15,693 nucleotides of DNA from positions 1-15,693 of the forward strand of contig PJAB01001286.1 in NCBI GenBank assembly GCA_002887195.1, in the 5' to 3' direction. Below, in pieces: positions 1 to 7,668 of the stretch. A program made the translations under genes and the position numbers. Source of the stretch: Chrysochromulina parva. Lineage: Eukaryota; Haptophyta; Prymnesiales; Chrysochromulinaceae. The notes below the pieces were generated by a model. That model had not been told where the DNA came from and ran no database searches. It saw only the letters and a program-made list of their open reading frames with translations. Position 1 is the first letter of the stretch. Each line of letters opens with the position of its first letter.

Positions 1-475
1 ATCGTGCATGTATCGTGAACGTATCTTGATGTGTCCCGTTCATATACATCAAGATACATCAGGATACAACAAGATACATTTGCAGATACGTACCTCTCTG
101 GATACAATTGAGATACATGTTGTATCTCATTATGTATCTCTCTTTCTCTCATATGTATCCCGCATGTATCCTCAATGTATCCTCGAACCTCTGCAGATAC
201 ATGTATCTCATATGTATCCCGCATGTATCCCGCATGTATCCCACGTGCAAGACACATATATCCTGATGTATCTGATATGTATCCCAAAATGTATCCCGAA
301 TCTTGGACTCGTTTGGGATACGTGTAAAATACATGCAAAAAATCAAGATACATGTATTCTCTTGGAATGTAACAGGGCATTCAACATACATTTAAGATAC
401 ATCAGGATACATTAGGGATACATGTATCCTTCAGGATACACGCAGGATACATGCAGGTTACATCAGGATACGTTC
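1..475. repeat. Degenerate GATAC/GTATC satellite with orientation switches
   Basis: The stretch is built from degenerate units of about 10-12 bp carrying GATACAT or its complement ATGTATC, for example repeated AAGATACATC and CGCATGTATCC. Orientation changes in blocks: GATAC-type at about 47-118, GTATC-type at about 121-297, GATAC-type at about 317-420, then a single GTATCC at 425-429 and GATAC again to about 470. At the changes lie inverted junctions: AGATACATGTATCT at 195-208 and GGATACATGTATCC at 416-429 are perfect 14-bp palindromes, 348-357 is a shorter one, and 111-127 is an inverted repeat with a 3-nt loop. The array is probably cut by the window edge. Open frames across it give only repeat-derived peptides, so I call no gene. 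Confidence 0.85.
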
Positions 476-843
476 TATCCTGATTTAACAACCCCCCCCA
501 AACTCGATAACAAACCCCCCCTAACCCCCGGGGCTGCGGGGGTGAGTCGGCCGCGGATTCGGTCGTCGCGCGGTCGTGCGGGTGGCCGCTTGGGTGGCCT
601 TATGGGTGGCCGGGTGCATTGGTCTGGGTTGTGCGCGGTTGGGATGGTTTTGATTAGGTTTTGAGGGATCTTCGTCTGTGTGATCCGACATCCGTGTGCC
701 CGTGTGTGCCCGTGTGTGGAGCCCGTGTGTCCCCGTGTGTCCCCGTGTGTCCCGTATGTGTCCCGGCTCCCCCGGTGTCTTTTAACCAGTACTTGTCGGC
801 ACCCAGATGTTTCACGTAAGTTGTAGGGCCTGGGCAGGGGTGC
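476..843. other. Gene-free spacer with G/C-skewed minisatellites
   Basis: No gene is recognisable. There are C-runs at about 490-530, then a G/T-rich part with GGGTGGCC at 580-587, 592-599 and 604-611, an exact 12-bp period. A second minisatellite occupies about 692-766. The last part, roughly 770-843, should hold the 5' UTR or promoter of the LRR gene; no clear TATA box is seen. Confidence 0.6.
692..766. repeat. CCCGTGTGT minisatellite, about 10-bp unit
   Basis: Tandem copies of CCCGTGTGTC/G (for example at 722-731, 732-741 and 742-751) with slight length variation, interrupted by a short GGAG insert near 718-721. One strand is strongly G/T-skewed. It lies about 80 bp upstream of the LRR start codon. 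Confidence 0.8.
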
Positions 844-1677
844 ATGCTGCAAAGGGCACGAGGGCGTGTGAACCGCATGCAAGATGCTCCCACCACCCAC
901 AAGGCGGAGGTGCTTGATCTAAACGCTGAACCGCACATGGCGACACAGTATGTGGAAGCGCTGCTCGCCAAACCACCGAAGCCGCCGCACAGCTGTCCAC
1001 AAGTCACGACGCTGTGGCTGCAGGGCAAGGAGCTCAACGACGAGTGCGCCGAGGTGCTGGCATACGCGATGCGGCGAGGTGACGTGAAGCACCTCACTGA
1101 TCTGGTGCTCGGCATCAACAGCATCTCTCCGCGAGGTATGTGCACGATCGCTAGTGCAATCTCACAGAGCGCGCTGCCAGCGCTCAGGTCACTGAACCTT
1201 CATAGGAACCCCATCCTCGACGAGGGCTTTGCCGCGTTGTGTGCCGTGGCCAGCCACATTCCCCTGCTGCAGACCGTTGAGCTCATGGAATGCGGCTTGA
1301 CGGCGGCGGGCGCTTGGGCATTGGCGGCTGCTGCCAAGGCGGGCAACATGCGCAACCTGCAGTCGGCGTACTTGCGCGGCAACCAGCTCGGCGACGTTGG
1401 TCTGAAAGCACTGTGCGAGGCACTCGCCGAACCCAAGGTGAATGCGAGCGCTGTCGAGGGCGCCGGATTTCCGAAGCTGCAGTGCGTGCACTTGAGCGAC
1501 AACCAGATTGGCGATGATGGGTGCCTCGCTCTGGCCGAGGCCATCGAGGCTGGGCACGTCGATCACGTCCGCTTGATTCAGATGAGCAACAACGTGCAGA
1601 CGCGCGACGGCTTCGAGGTTGTCCACGACGCGCTCGAGGAGTTCGAAAAGAAGAGATTGATCCAGGTGCATTTTTAG
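844..1677 (+). CDS. Ribonuclease-inhibitor-type leucine-rich repeat protein
   Basis: A 277-residue protein made almost entirely of about seven LRRs of the long RI/NLRC type (28-29 residues), at roughly residues 54-80, 83-110, 112-139, 141-168, 171-200, 211-238 and 241-268. Clear repeat cores are LRSLNLHRN, LQSAYLRGN and LQCVHLSDN, each followed by a helical segment such as GDDGCLALAEAIEAG. A short insert (about 197-210) separates repeats 5 and 6. No signal peptide, membrane segment, NACHT or kinase domain is attached, so a cytosolic protein-binding scaffold is the family-level inference; the partner is unknown. The ATG at 844 is the first in frame, and Met12 at 877 is an alternative. It could also be the 3' exon of a longer gene, since an AG precedes the ATG at 836-837. 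It is followed by the cyclin in the same direction, about 760 bp away. Confidence 0.85.
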   Translation: MLQRARGRVNRMQDAPTTHKAEVLDLNAEPHMATQYVEALLAKPPKPPHSCPQVTTLWLQGKELNDECAEVLAYAMRRGDVKHLTDLVLGINSISPRGMCTIASAISQSALPALRSLNLHRNPILDEGFAALCAVASHIPLLQTVELMECGLTAAGAWALAAAAKAGNMRNLQSAYLRGNQLGDVGLKALCEALAEPKVNASAVEGAGFPKLQCVHLSDNQIGDDGCLALAEAIEAGHVDHVRLIQMSNNVQTRDGFEVVHDALEEFEKKRLIQVHF

Positions 1678-2104
1678 GAGGGATTTTCGTGGGTTCGTGG
1701 CATTTTCGTCTCGCCGGTCTCGACTCTCGAGTGACGTGTGTTATGACACCCTGTCCTGTCCGCGTGCGGCGTACGCCGGGTCGTGGGCCGCTGGGCGCGC
1801 GGCTCCGCGCGCCCCTGCGAGCCGGTCCGAAGGATTTTTCCTCTGACGTCTCACAGTCGTACGTGAGTCGGGGGCTGTTTGTCTATAAACTTATTTTATA
1901 ACACTCTCTGCGCACTCCGCGCGTACGACGATCTAATGTACTCACTACTACTCAAGTAGTCACTCTTTTCCACGCGAGCTGGACAGCCCGTCAGAGCTGG
2001 GAGAGCTCTCCGCGTGCTGGAGGGTCGCAGGCACAGCAGTCGGAAGTCGCGTGAGAATCTGCGTTCTCCGATGACGAACCACAGGCGGGCAGGAAACTTA
2101 TCCA

Positions 2105-2175
2105 AAGCAAGCAAGCATAATTAGTCGAAGCTTGCTTGCTTGCGTGCTTGCTTGCTTGTTTGCTTGCTTGCTTGC
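2105..2175. repeat. (GCTT)n microsatellite with inverted arm
   Basis: AAGCAAGCAAGC (2105-2116) is the exact complement of GCTTGCTTGCTT (2130-2141), giving a 12-bp stem and a 13-nt loop. The tetranucleotide tract then continues with a few substitutions to about 2175. Confidence 0.85.
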
Positions 2176-2328
2176 AAACCTCACGTATTCGGTTTTAAGA
2201 GCTTGCGCGAAAATTTGGTCGCATTTTGACGGAACGTGCGTTTCGGCAACGTGTGAGGTTCGGCAATGAGTGTGCATCTCTTCGTCATTTTGAGGTCAAC
2301 CGCTCCACGTCACGGAAAAATTAAGGCC

Positions 2329-2418
2329 ATGGGAGATGGGCTTCGAGCCTTGCTCAACACCACGTGGGATCGCGAACGTACGCTCGGCCTGAAGGCGGGT
2401 GGGAGTGGGCTGGAATAA
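2329..2418 (+). other. Upstream ORF of the cyclin mRNA (29 codons)
   Basis: An ATG in a strong initiation context (GGCCATGGG, G at -3 and G at +4) opens a 29-codon frame that stops with TAA at 2416-2418, only 18 nt before the cyclin ATG. If the transcript starts upstream of 2329, most scanning ribosomes should meet this frame first, so it may dampen cyclin translation. The transcription start is not visible, so the role is inference. Confidence 0.4.
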
Positions 2419-2436
2419 CAAGCCATCCTTAGGCTC

Positions 2437-3471
2437 ATGGCTGACAGTTGTGCGCACGTGTGCCTCGCTCTCGCAGGAAAACCCTCTAACGAGCAGCAAC
2501 TGTCTGATTCACCTGAAGGTACAGCGACTGGCGACGAGACGCCGATTGCAGCTGCGATTGGTGCGCTGGTTTCGCAGCTACCACCGATCAAACAGAAGTT
2601 CGAGGTACCTGTCTCTTCGCCTGGAGGGATGCGGCGGAACCTCACCGCTGCCGCCGCTTTATCATCGGCCGCTGACTCCGAAAAAGACTCATCCCCGAGC
2701 GCCTCGGGAATGAGACGCAACACATCGGCCTCCACGCTGAGCGAATTGCGCCAGCGCGAGCAGCAGTCCACGAAGCTGGCTCTCGCGGGCTCGTGCCAGA
2801 CCGTCATCGAAGCTGTCGCGTGCAAGTTGCTCGAGCAGGTGCTTGGCAAGGAGGGCATGCTCGCCGCCATGCGCGAGAACCGGGCGTCGCAAAGCATTCC
2901 CGAGGAAAACGCCCCCGCTGCAGCATTTAGCAGTAGCAGCAGACCCGGCAGCCCCGTCAAATCTAGCGGGTCTAGGCGGCCGAGCGGCGAGGTGCCCGAC
3001 GCTGCTGGCAGCACCAACTCCACCTCGACGATTGTGCCGCCGCCCGGTATCTCTGCGATGCTGCAATCATACATTCACACGATCGTGAAGCATCTCGAGC
3101 TACCAAACTCGTGCATCGTCGCCGCTCTGATCTACGTGATGCGTGCGATCGAGGGCTCGTCGCGCTTCTCTCTCTCCCTGACCAACTGGCAACCATGCCT
3201 CCTCGCCGCCTTCGTCATCGCCGCTAAGCTCTCGTTCGACGAGCCGGTGTGGAATGAGGATTTCGTCAAGGCGCTACGGATCTCGAACGTGCAGGTGTCG
3301 CAGATCTCGCGCTGGGAAGCAGACTTTCTCCAGCTCCTCTCTTACAACACCAACGTCACCGTCGCCCAATACGCGGCCATGTGCTTCGACCTTCAAAAGG
3401 CCCACGAGCAGCTCCACCAGAAGCCGTGCCACTTCTTCACTTACTTGATGTCGCTCTCGGCACCCCAATGA
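2437..3471 (+). CDS. Cyclin Y / PCL (Pho80)-like cyclin
   Basis: A 344-residue protein with a low-complexity, Ser-rich N-terminal half and a cyclin box at about residues 205-320. The box shows the cyclin-Y/Pho80 pattern: an N-then-LIY helix (LPNSCIVAALIYVMRAIEG), a Trp-containing helix (TNWQPCLLAAFVIAAKL), then DEPVWNEDF and the closing helix WEADFLQLLSYNTNVTVAQY. Such cyclins activate CDK14/16- or Pho85-type kinases; the partner is not in the window. The N-terminal part carries GMRRN twice (residues 64-68 and 91-95), each followed by Ser/Thr, an RRPS site at 180-183 and a CDK-type SPVK at 172-175, so phospho-regulation is plausible. The ATG at 2437 has a good context (CTCATGG), and a uORF lies just upstream. 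Only the N-terminal cyclin fold is present, as is usual for this subfamily. The box assignment is secure and the subfamily likely. Confidence 0.88.
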   Translation: MADSCAHVCLALAGKPSNEQQLSDSPEGTATGDETPIAAAIGALVSQLPPIKQKFEVPVSSPGGMRRNLTAAAALSSAADSEKDSSPSASGMRRNTSASTLSELRQREQQSTKLALAGSCQTVIEAVACKLLEQVLGKEGMLAAMRENRASQSIPEENAPAAAFSSSSRPGSPVKSSGSRRPSGEVPDAAGSTNSTSTIVPPPGISAMLQSYIHTIVKHLELPNSCIVAALIYVMRAIEGSSRFSLSLTNWQPCLLAAFVIAAKLSFDEPVWNEDFVKALRISNVQVSQISRWEADFLQLLSYNTNVTVAQYAAMCFDLQKAHEQLHQKPCHFFTYLMSLSAPQ

Positions 3472-4623
3472 GCGAGTGCAAGGCCGCAAATGGCTGGCCG
3501 CCTCCCAGGAGTAGCATGCCATCACGCAGTCGGCACGACGCCTTGGCGCAGAACGATACAGTGACTGCACACCAGAACTGCGAAACGTACTGCCGCCCCA
3601 TACGAATGTGTAGCCGCTAGCATATATCCTATAGAGAGCAATTCCAACCTCTCTCGCATTTCCCCACAAGAGGCATCTTCTGCGCTGTGCCCCTGTGGTG
3701 TACCATGGTGTACGTGCTGGACCTGACCGCTCATCGAACGAGAACGTTGCGTTGTATCGCGTTGTATGCGGGCACCCGCGGCCACGCAGTGACGCCGTCC
3801 AGCAGCGGGTACATAATAATGTATTATACGGAATAATCTACGTTGTACGTAGTGCGGTGTGTTGGCAGCCTATTGCCTTGCAAATTCAATGGCATTCCAA
3901 ACCCAGGTCGCCGAGGTGCGCGGGGTTGGGCCTTTGTTAGTTGGGGGCCCTTATAAGTAGACCAGCAGACGACCCCTTCCCATTCATTCCGTTTGTTCGC
4001 AAAACGGCAATTCCGAATCGCGAATATCCCAAACCTAATGGCGAATATCCCAAAACTCGATCCCAAAACTAATAATAAACCAGTGCGTTAAACCGGACGT
4101 CCTCCGCAGTCCTCCGAGCCTCCGTCGCCGCTGTAACAGGTGTATGCTGTATCCGGGTTGGGCCCTTAAAGGGTTGGACCCATTAATAATAAACATGAAA
4201 AATAGTAGACCACTTTCCACCTTGCGTTGGGTCAACCAGTCAATTCCCAAACACGGGTGTAGGGTTGGGCGCCTTGGGCCCTTTAGTGATCAACCACTTC
4301 ATCACCCCCTGTCTGACCTATAACAGCGCCTTATTTCTTGACCGTGGTAGTGATTTGTGTGCGTTCTGTGCGTCCTCGAAAAGAACTTTTTCATTTCCAT
4401 AATTTGCAAATTAGTCAAACGCGCGTCAACACTCCCGGCTCTCTCGCCTCGTGCGCGCAGGGATCCACAGAGGCGGGAACCAAGGGAGGCTGGAAGGGGG
4501 CGCCGCAGGCCTTCGCACAACCAGCCGACGCCTCCAAAAAATCTCTAAGATCACCGACGCCGCCACCACTACCAATCCAGTTTGCAACGATTCGCTCCGC
4601 CACCTCTACTTATCAACCGCAAC
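3472..4623. other. 1.15-kb gene-free spacer with repeated short motifs
   Basis: No gene is recognised on either strand. Visible structure: inverted repeats ATAATGTATTAT (3816-3827) and CTACG/CGTAG (3838-3852); GCGAATATCCCAAA twice (4020-4033 and 4041-4054, 21 bp apart); and GGGTTGG(G/A)CC at 3923-3932, 4155-4164 and 4171-4180, with a variant at 4262. AATAATAAAC occurs near 4070 and 4185. The final part should include the promoter and 5' UTR of the membrane-protein gene. Confidence 0.6.
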
Positions 4624-6000
4624 ATGAACCCATGGCATCCGGCTCACCTGCTTGCCATCGGTTTGGGGCCACTCATGGTGATCACCACACTCATCAATAC
4701 GCCCAGCGGGCGGACTACGCTGGCATGCCTGTCTGGCTTCTTTTTGATCCTGGGCACGGCCATCTATTACCTACACGGCTGGTCAACAGGGCCCTTAGTC
4801 GGTGCATGGGCGTACTCAATTGGCTTCAGCGGTCTACTTGGCGTCGACCTTTCGCAGATATGGGCCTATAAGGCGGCAGGAGTGTCGGTACCCAACCCTT
4901 TTCTTCTTTCCGCGTTCGGTTTTATATCCCTTTTGCTGGGCTCCGTCTGCGCCATTTCTGCCCTGGACCGGATGGACGACCCCTTCGATAGATTCGGCAA
5001 CGTGTGCTGGCAACTTGGATCAATGGCGGTGACTGTGTCGCAGATGTGGAAGGTCTATCGAATTCTGAAAGCTTCGGAAGGTGGCATCGTGGAGCTGACT
5101 GCTTTCCTCATGGAATCGTTCTTTTTCATTGGCGCCGCGCTGTTTTATTACGGTTGCAATCTTTATGACGCCTCGGAACGTGCAGAGGAAGAGGCAGAGG
5201 AAGAGGGTATCCTCTGGGAGCCGAGGATACGCCCTACGACCATCAACCACATCTGGCTGATCGGCTGTCTCTTTTTCACGATCGGGCCCACATACTCCTT
5301 GTACTGTGGCTACTCGATCGAAAATCTTGCGTACACCGTGTGTGGGTGGCTCTTCGTCCTGGGCACAACGACCTACTATTCTGATTGGGAGTTAGAAGAT
5401 TTGGTGGGCGCTACATGTTATCTATTAGGCTGCGCTGGCTACGTCTACTTCGACGGCCTGTATCTTCTGGCTGTGTCGCCCGAAGAGATTTCGATGCTAG
5501 TCAACCAGGGCATCTCCGTGCTCGGCGACTTTCTCTACTTCTTCGGCTCAATCGGGTTCGAACCTGCCGTTGAGGAGCTAGGATACCCGTGGGACCGCAT
5601 GGGCATTGAAGGCTTCATCAATGGCTCGCTCTGCATCGTTGTGTCGCAAGCCTGGAAGATGATTCGGCTTCTGCGGAATACCAAAATTCGGGAGAGTGTT
5701 CGAGCCGCTCTCGCCTCCGAAACCAGCGTGGGCATTGGCGCCGTTCTCTTTGGCTGGGGTGCCCTAAAACTCGATTTCGAACGACGAAGTGGCGACTTCG
5801 AAGGACTCAGCCAGCTCGCTGTGGTCCTTCTTCATCCGGCTGCGCTTGATCAGGATTCTGGGCTGCATCGGGAGGTCGGGATCAACCATCTCTTTTTGCT
5901 GAGTTGCGTCTTCTTTGTCGCCGCTCCTTTGCGCACCGCGATCAAATATCATCAGAACGGCCTCCAGACCCATGGGGCAAGATCATCGGTTCTTGTATGA
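4624..6000 (+). CDS. Polytopic membrane protein with internal tandem duplication (YrhK-like segments)
   Basis: A 458-residue protein with about ten hydrophobic helices and no obvious signal peptide. It is two homologous halves (residues about 2-180 and 202-381) joined by an acidic linker (ERAEEEAEEE, about 185-194), with the start of a third copy at about 417-446. Landmarks that align are DPFDRFG...VTVSQMWKVYRIL with YPWDRMG...IVVSQAWKMIRLL, and INHIWLIGCLFFTIGP with INHLFLLSCVFFVAAP. Helix pairs with a GxxLFxxGS flavour (GDFLYFFGSIGFEP) resemble small YrhK-type membrane domains, but I am not certain of that family. Function and compartment are unknown. I chose the ATG at 4624 (AACATGA, A at -3); upstream in-frame codons at 4582-4623 lack an ATG. 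The third repeat stops early and no continuation is seen in other frames. Confidence 0.8.
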   Translation: MNPWHPAHLLAIGLGPLMVITTLINTPSGRTTLACLSGFFLILGTAIYYLHGWSTGPLVGAWAYSIGFSGLLGVDLSQIWAYKAAGVSVPNPFLLSAFGFISLLLGSVCAISALDRMDDPFDRFGNVCWQLGSMAVTVSQMWKVYRILKASEGGIVELTAFLMESFFFIGAALFYYGCNLYDASERAEEEAEEEGILWEPRIRPTTINHIWLIGCLFFTIGPTYSLYCGYSIENLAYTVCGWLFVLGTTTYYSDWELEDLVGATCYLLGCAGYVYFDGLYLLAVSPEEISMLVNQGISVLGDFLYFFGSIGFEPAVEELGYPWDRMGIEGFINGSLCIVVSQAWKMIRLLRNTKIRESVRAALASETSVGIGAVLFGWGALKLDFERRSGDFEGLSQLAVVLLHPAALDQDSGLHREVGINHLFLLSCVFFVAAPLRTAIKYHQNGLQTHGARSSVLV

Positions 6001-6296
6001 GCTGCACGCACACTGTTCGAAGGTATCGAGGAGGTGACTGCCAGCCTATTCGACTATACGGTGCTTGTAGTCGCGTACAGTATCCCTTAATGTTCGCCGC
6101 TCTCGCGAACGGCGCACACGTCCTGTCAACGCGTTGGGCCCAGGATGCCAGCTCACCGCTGCGCCCTAGCTCTTGTTGGCCATCCTTGTCTCATCCTTGT
6201 CTACTCAAACTCAACTTTGAATGTATTAGTTGAACCAACGGCGGGGATCGAAGTCGCGTAAAAGTGGTAAAGTCGCGACCGTGTGGCCGCGCCGTG

Positions 6297-6316
6297 CCGG
6301 CGGTGCGGTCCGCCGG
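6297..6316. other. GC-rich hairpin between convergent genes
   Basis: CCGGCGG (6297-6303) and CCGCCGG (6310-6316) are exact complements around a 6-nt loop. The position between convergent genes suggests a role in transcript ending or insulation, but the surrounding sequence is so GC-rich that chance is a fair alternative. Confidence 0.35.
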
Positions 6317-6421
6317 TGCCGGCTCCGCGGCTGCCGCGCCTCGGCCGCGGCCGCTACGCCGGCGCCGCTCACGGCTCAGGCCGCACCTTCACGCTTCAGG
6401 AACCGGGCGATGCGGTGGTTA

Positions 6422-6435
6422 AATAAATCTTTATT
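6422..6435. promoter_or_regulatory. Back-to-back candidate poly(A) signals
   Basis: AATAAA reads on the plus strand at 6422-6427, and TTTATT (AATAAA on the minus strand) at 6430-6435. They are 422 bp after the plus-strand membrane-protein stop and about 190 bp after the minus-strand SNARE stop, in an otherwise GC-rich stretch. Whether this organism uses canonical AATAAA is unknown. Confidence 0.35.
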
Positions 6436-6623
6436 AATCTTGTGCGCTCGGGTAGTAGTATGCGGTGGACAGCGGTCAGCGCGCTCGCACCCGGCCACGC
6501 GCGCACGCGGCCCGGCTCGCCTTAGCTCGCCCCACCCCGCGTCCTACCGTATACACGCGGGCCCCCCGGCGCCCCGGGCGGCGCCGGTTGTCGCGACCAG
6601 CAGGACGACATACCTACGCTGTG

Positions 6624-7457
6624 CTACGACATTACAAGCATCAAGAGCCCAAAGAAGACGATGGTGAGCGCAAAGATGGCACAAAACTTGCCTCGGTCTT
6701 TGCTCTTCATCATAGTCTGCATCTTGCCCTTTAGCGAGTCCATCGTATTCGTGGCGAGGTCGAGGTTATTGCCCAGCTCGTTGAGCATGCGGTGCTGTGA
6801 GGAGAGCTCGTCGTTGATCTCCAGCCCCATACTTTTGAGCCGCCTGACCGCGCCCGAGAGATCCTCCAACGCGTCGTCCTGCTGCTCAATCTGGACCTGT
6901 TGCAGCATCGCATGCTGGCCGAGCTCCGCATCAATCCGTGCCGTATGCCGAACGTCCACGTCAAGCGCTGGCGCGAGCCCCGCCACTGGCGGCGTCGCAG
7001 TAGCACTGCTGTCGCTCGCAGCGGATGCAGCTGAAGCAGCGGACCTCACCGTAGCCAATGGTGATGGCGAGGCCAGCAGGCCCTCACGCTCTTGCAGGCT
7101 AGCCCGAGCTTTGGTCCCCTTTCTGGCATTTGTCGTGTGAGTTGAGACTTCATCGCGGATGGACGCAGTCGCACGCTTGTTGTTGCGCACGAACGTGCGA
7201 CGCGACTCGACATCGGCATCGTTGAGGTGAGGAAAGCGCGAGCGCGCCTTCTCGACGGCGCAGACAGCACTATCCAGGTCTTCAAGGTCGGTCTCGAGGA
7301 GTTCGAGCGATGAAAGCAACTCAATCAGTAGCTTCTTGCACTCGTCGTGGCGCACGGGCTTTTGCCGGCGCGCCTCGGCCCATTTTATGCGCTGGCGCTC
7401 GGCCTTCTTTAACGTGCTCTCCACGCCCGCGCGGACCTGGTCGAAGGGGTCTTCCAT
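6624..7457 (-). CDS. Qc-SNARE of the syntaxin-6/10 (Tlg1) type
   Basis: A 277-residue tail-anchored protein. The N-terminus begins MEDPFDQVRAGVESTLKKAE and continues with IKW, matching the syntaxin-6/10/61 N-terminal helical domain (about 1-110). A low-complexity Ala/Ser linker (about 137-165) leads to a SNARE helix at about 187-250 starting QVQIEQQDDALEDLSGAV. In it SSQHRML places Gln221 at the ionic zero layer, as in syntaxin 6. Residues 258-276 form a single C-terminal membrane anchor. Family members act in fusion at the trans-Golgi network and endosomes as the Qc partner of a four-helix complex; localisation here is inferred. The ATG at 7457 begins exactly at the conserved N-terminus, so the start is well supported. 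It is divergent from the small Lys-rich gene, with 211 bp between start codons, suggesting a shared promoter region. Confidence 0.92.
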   Translation of the reverse strand: MEDPFDQVRAGVESTLKKAERQRIKWAEARRQKPVRHDECKKLLIELLSSLELLETDLEDLDSAVCAVEKARSRFPHLNDADVESRRTFVRNNKRATASIRDEVSTHTTNARKGTKARASLQEREGLLASPSPLATVRSAASAASAASDSSATATPPVAGLAPALDVDVRHTARIDAELGQHAMLQQVQIEQQDDALEDLSGAVRRLKSMGLEINDELSSQHRMLNELGNNLDLATNTMDSLKGKMQTMMKSKDRGKFCAIFALTIVFFGLLMLVMS

Positions 7458-7668
7458 TTTTGCGACGGCAACCGTGAATGGTGCTGTGAAGTTTCAGGTG
7501 CGTAAGGAAGGAAGTGTCTGGAGCCTCAAATCCTGAGTGGTGGGTAATCTCGATTTAAATCTCGGCTTCAAAGATGTCTCGGTAGCTCAATTTTGTCGTT
7601 TCAAGGACTGCTTTGTCCGCCCCGAGCGCTCAACATCGCCAACATCGCTTTCGGCCCTAGTGCTGGAC
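7458..7668. promoter_or_regulatory. Divergent promoter region, SNARE / small orphan gene
   Basis: The 211 bp between the two start codons must hold both 5' UTRs and both promoters unless there are distal exons. A perfect palindrome GATTTAAATC (7552-7561) sits near its middle in a locally AT-richer stretch. No standard TATA box is clear. Confidence 0.5.

Larger units (their letters stand above)
1678..2436. other. Intergenic region between LRR and cyclin genes
   Basis: No coding region is supported. The first part presumably holds the 3' UTR of the LRR gene, with an AT-rich segment (GTCTATAAACTTATTTTATA) near 1880-1900 as a possible 3'-end region. A GCTT microsatellite with an inverted arm lies at 2105-2175. 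An ACGTCA (CRE/bZIP-type) hexamer at 2307-2312 and a short uORF at 2329-2418 belong to the upstream region of the cyclin gene. Confidence 0.6.
6001..6623. other. Convergent intergenic region with very GC-rich core
   Basis: This lies between two genes that point at each other. No gene is supported; long open frames here are Arg/Ala/Pro-rich by-products of GC content. The region contains a GC hairpin (6297-6316), AATAAA on the plus strand at 6422-6427 and the complement of AATAAA at 6430-6435. These form back-to-back candidate polyadenylation signals for the membrane-protein and SNARE genes. Confidence 0.55.

Noticed and set aside
1..475. CRISPR array
   Set aside because: Units are about 11 bp, degenerate and switch orientation; there are no spacer/repeat alternations, and the setting is eukaryotic.
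475..1145. Minus-strand frames of 141 and 163 codons over the spacer and LRR start
   Set aside because: Translations are minisatellite-derived (Thr-His-Gly repeats) or antisense to LRR coding sequence.
2310..3074. Minus-strand 254-codon frame across the cyclin gene
   Set aside because: Antisense shadow of a low-complexity Ser/Ala-rich region; no recognisable domain, whereas the plus strand encodes a clear cyclin box.
4338..4871. Plus-strand 177-codon frame overlapping the membrane-protein start
   Set aside because: It has no domain resemblance, overlaps a well-supported frame, and its first part is GC-poor spacer.
5555..5564. tRNA T-arm-like GGTTCGAACC
   Set aside because: It lies within the coding frame of the duplicated membrane protein and no D-arm, anticodon arm or acceptor stem surrounds it.
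6230..6667. Plus-strand Arg/Ala-rich 145-codon frame
   Set aside because: Composition-driven open frame in a very GC-rich convergent spacer that runs into the antisense end of the SNARE gene.
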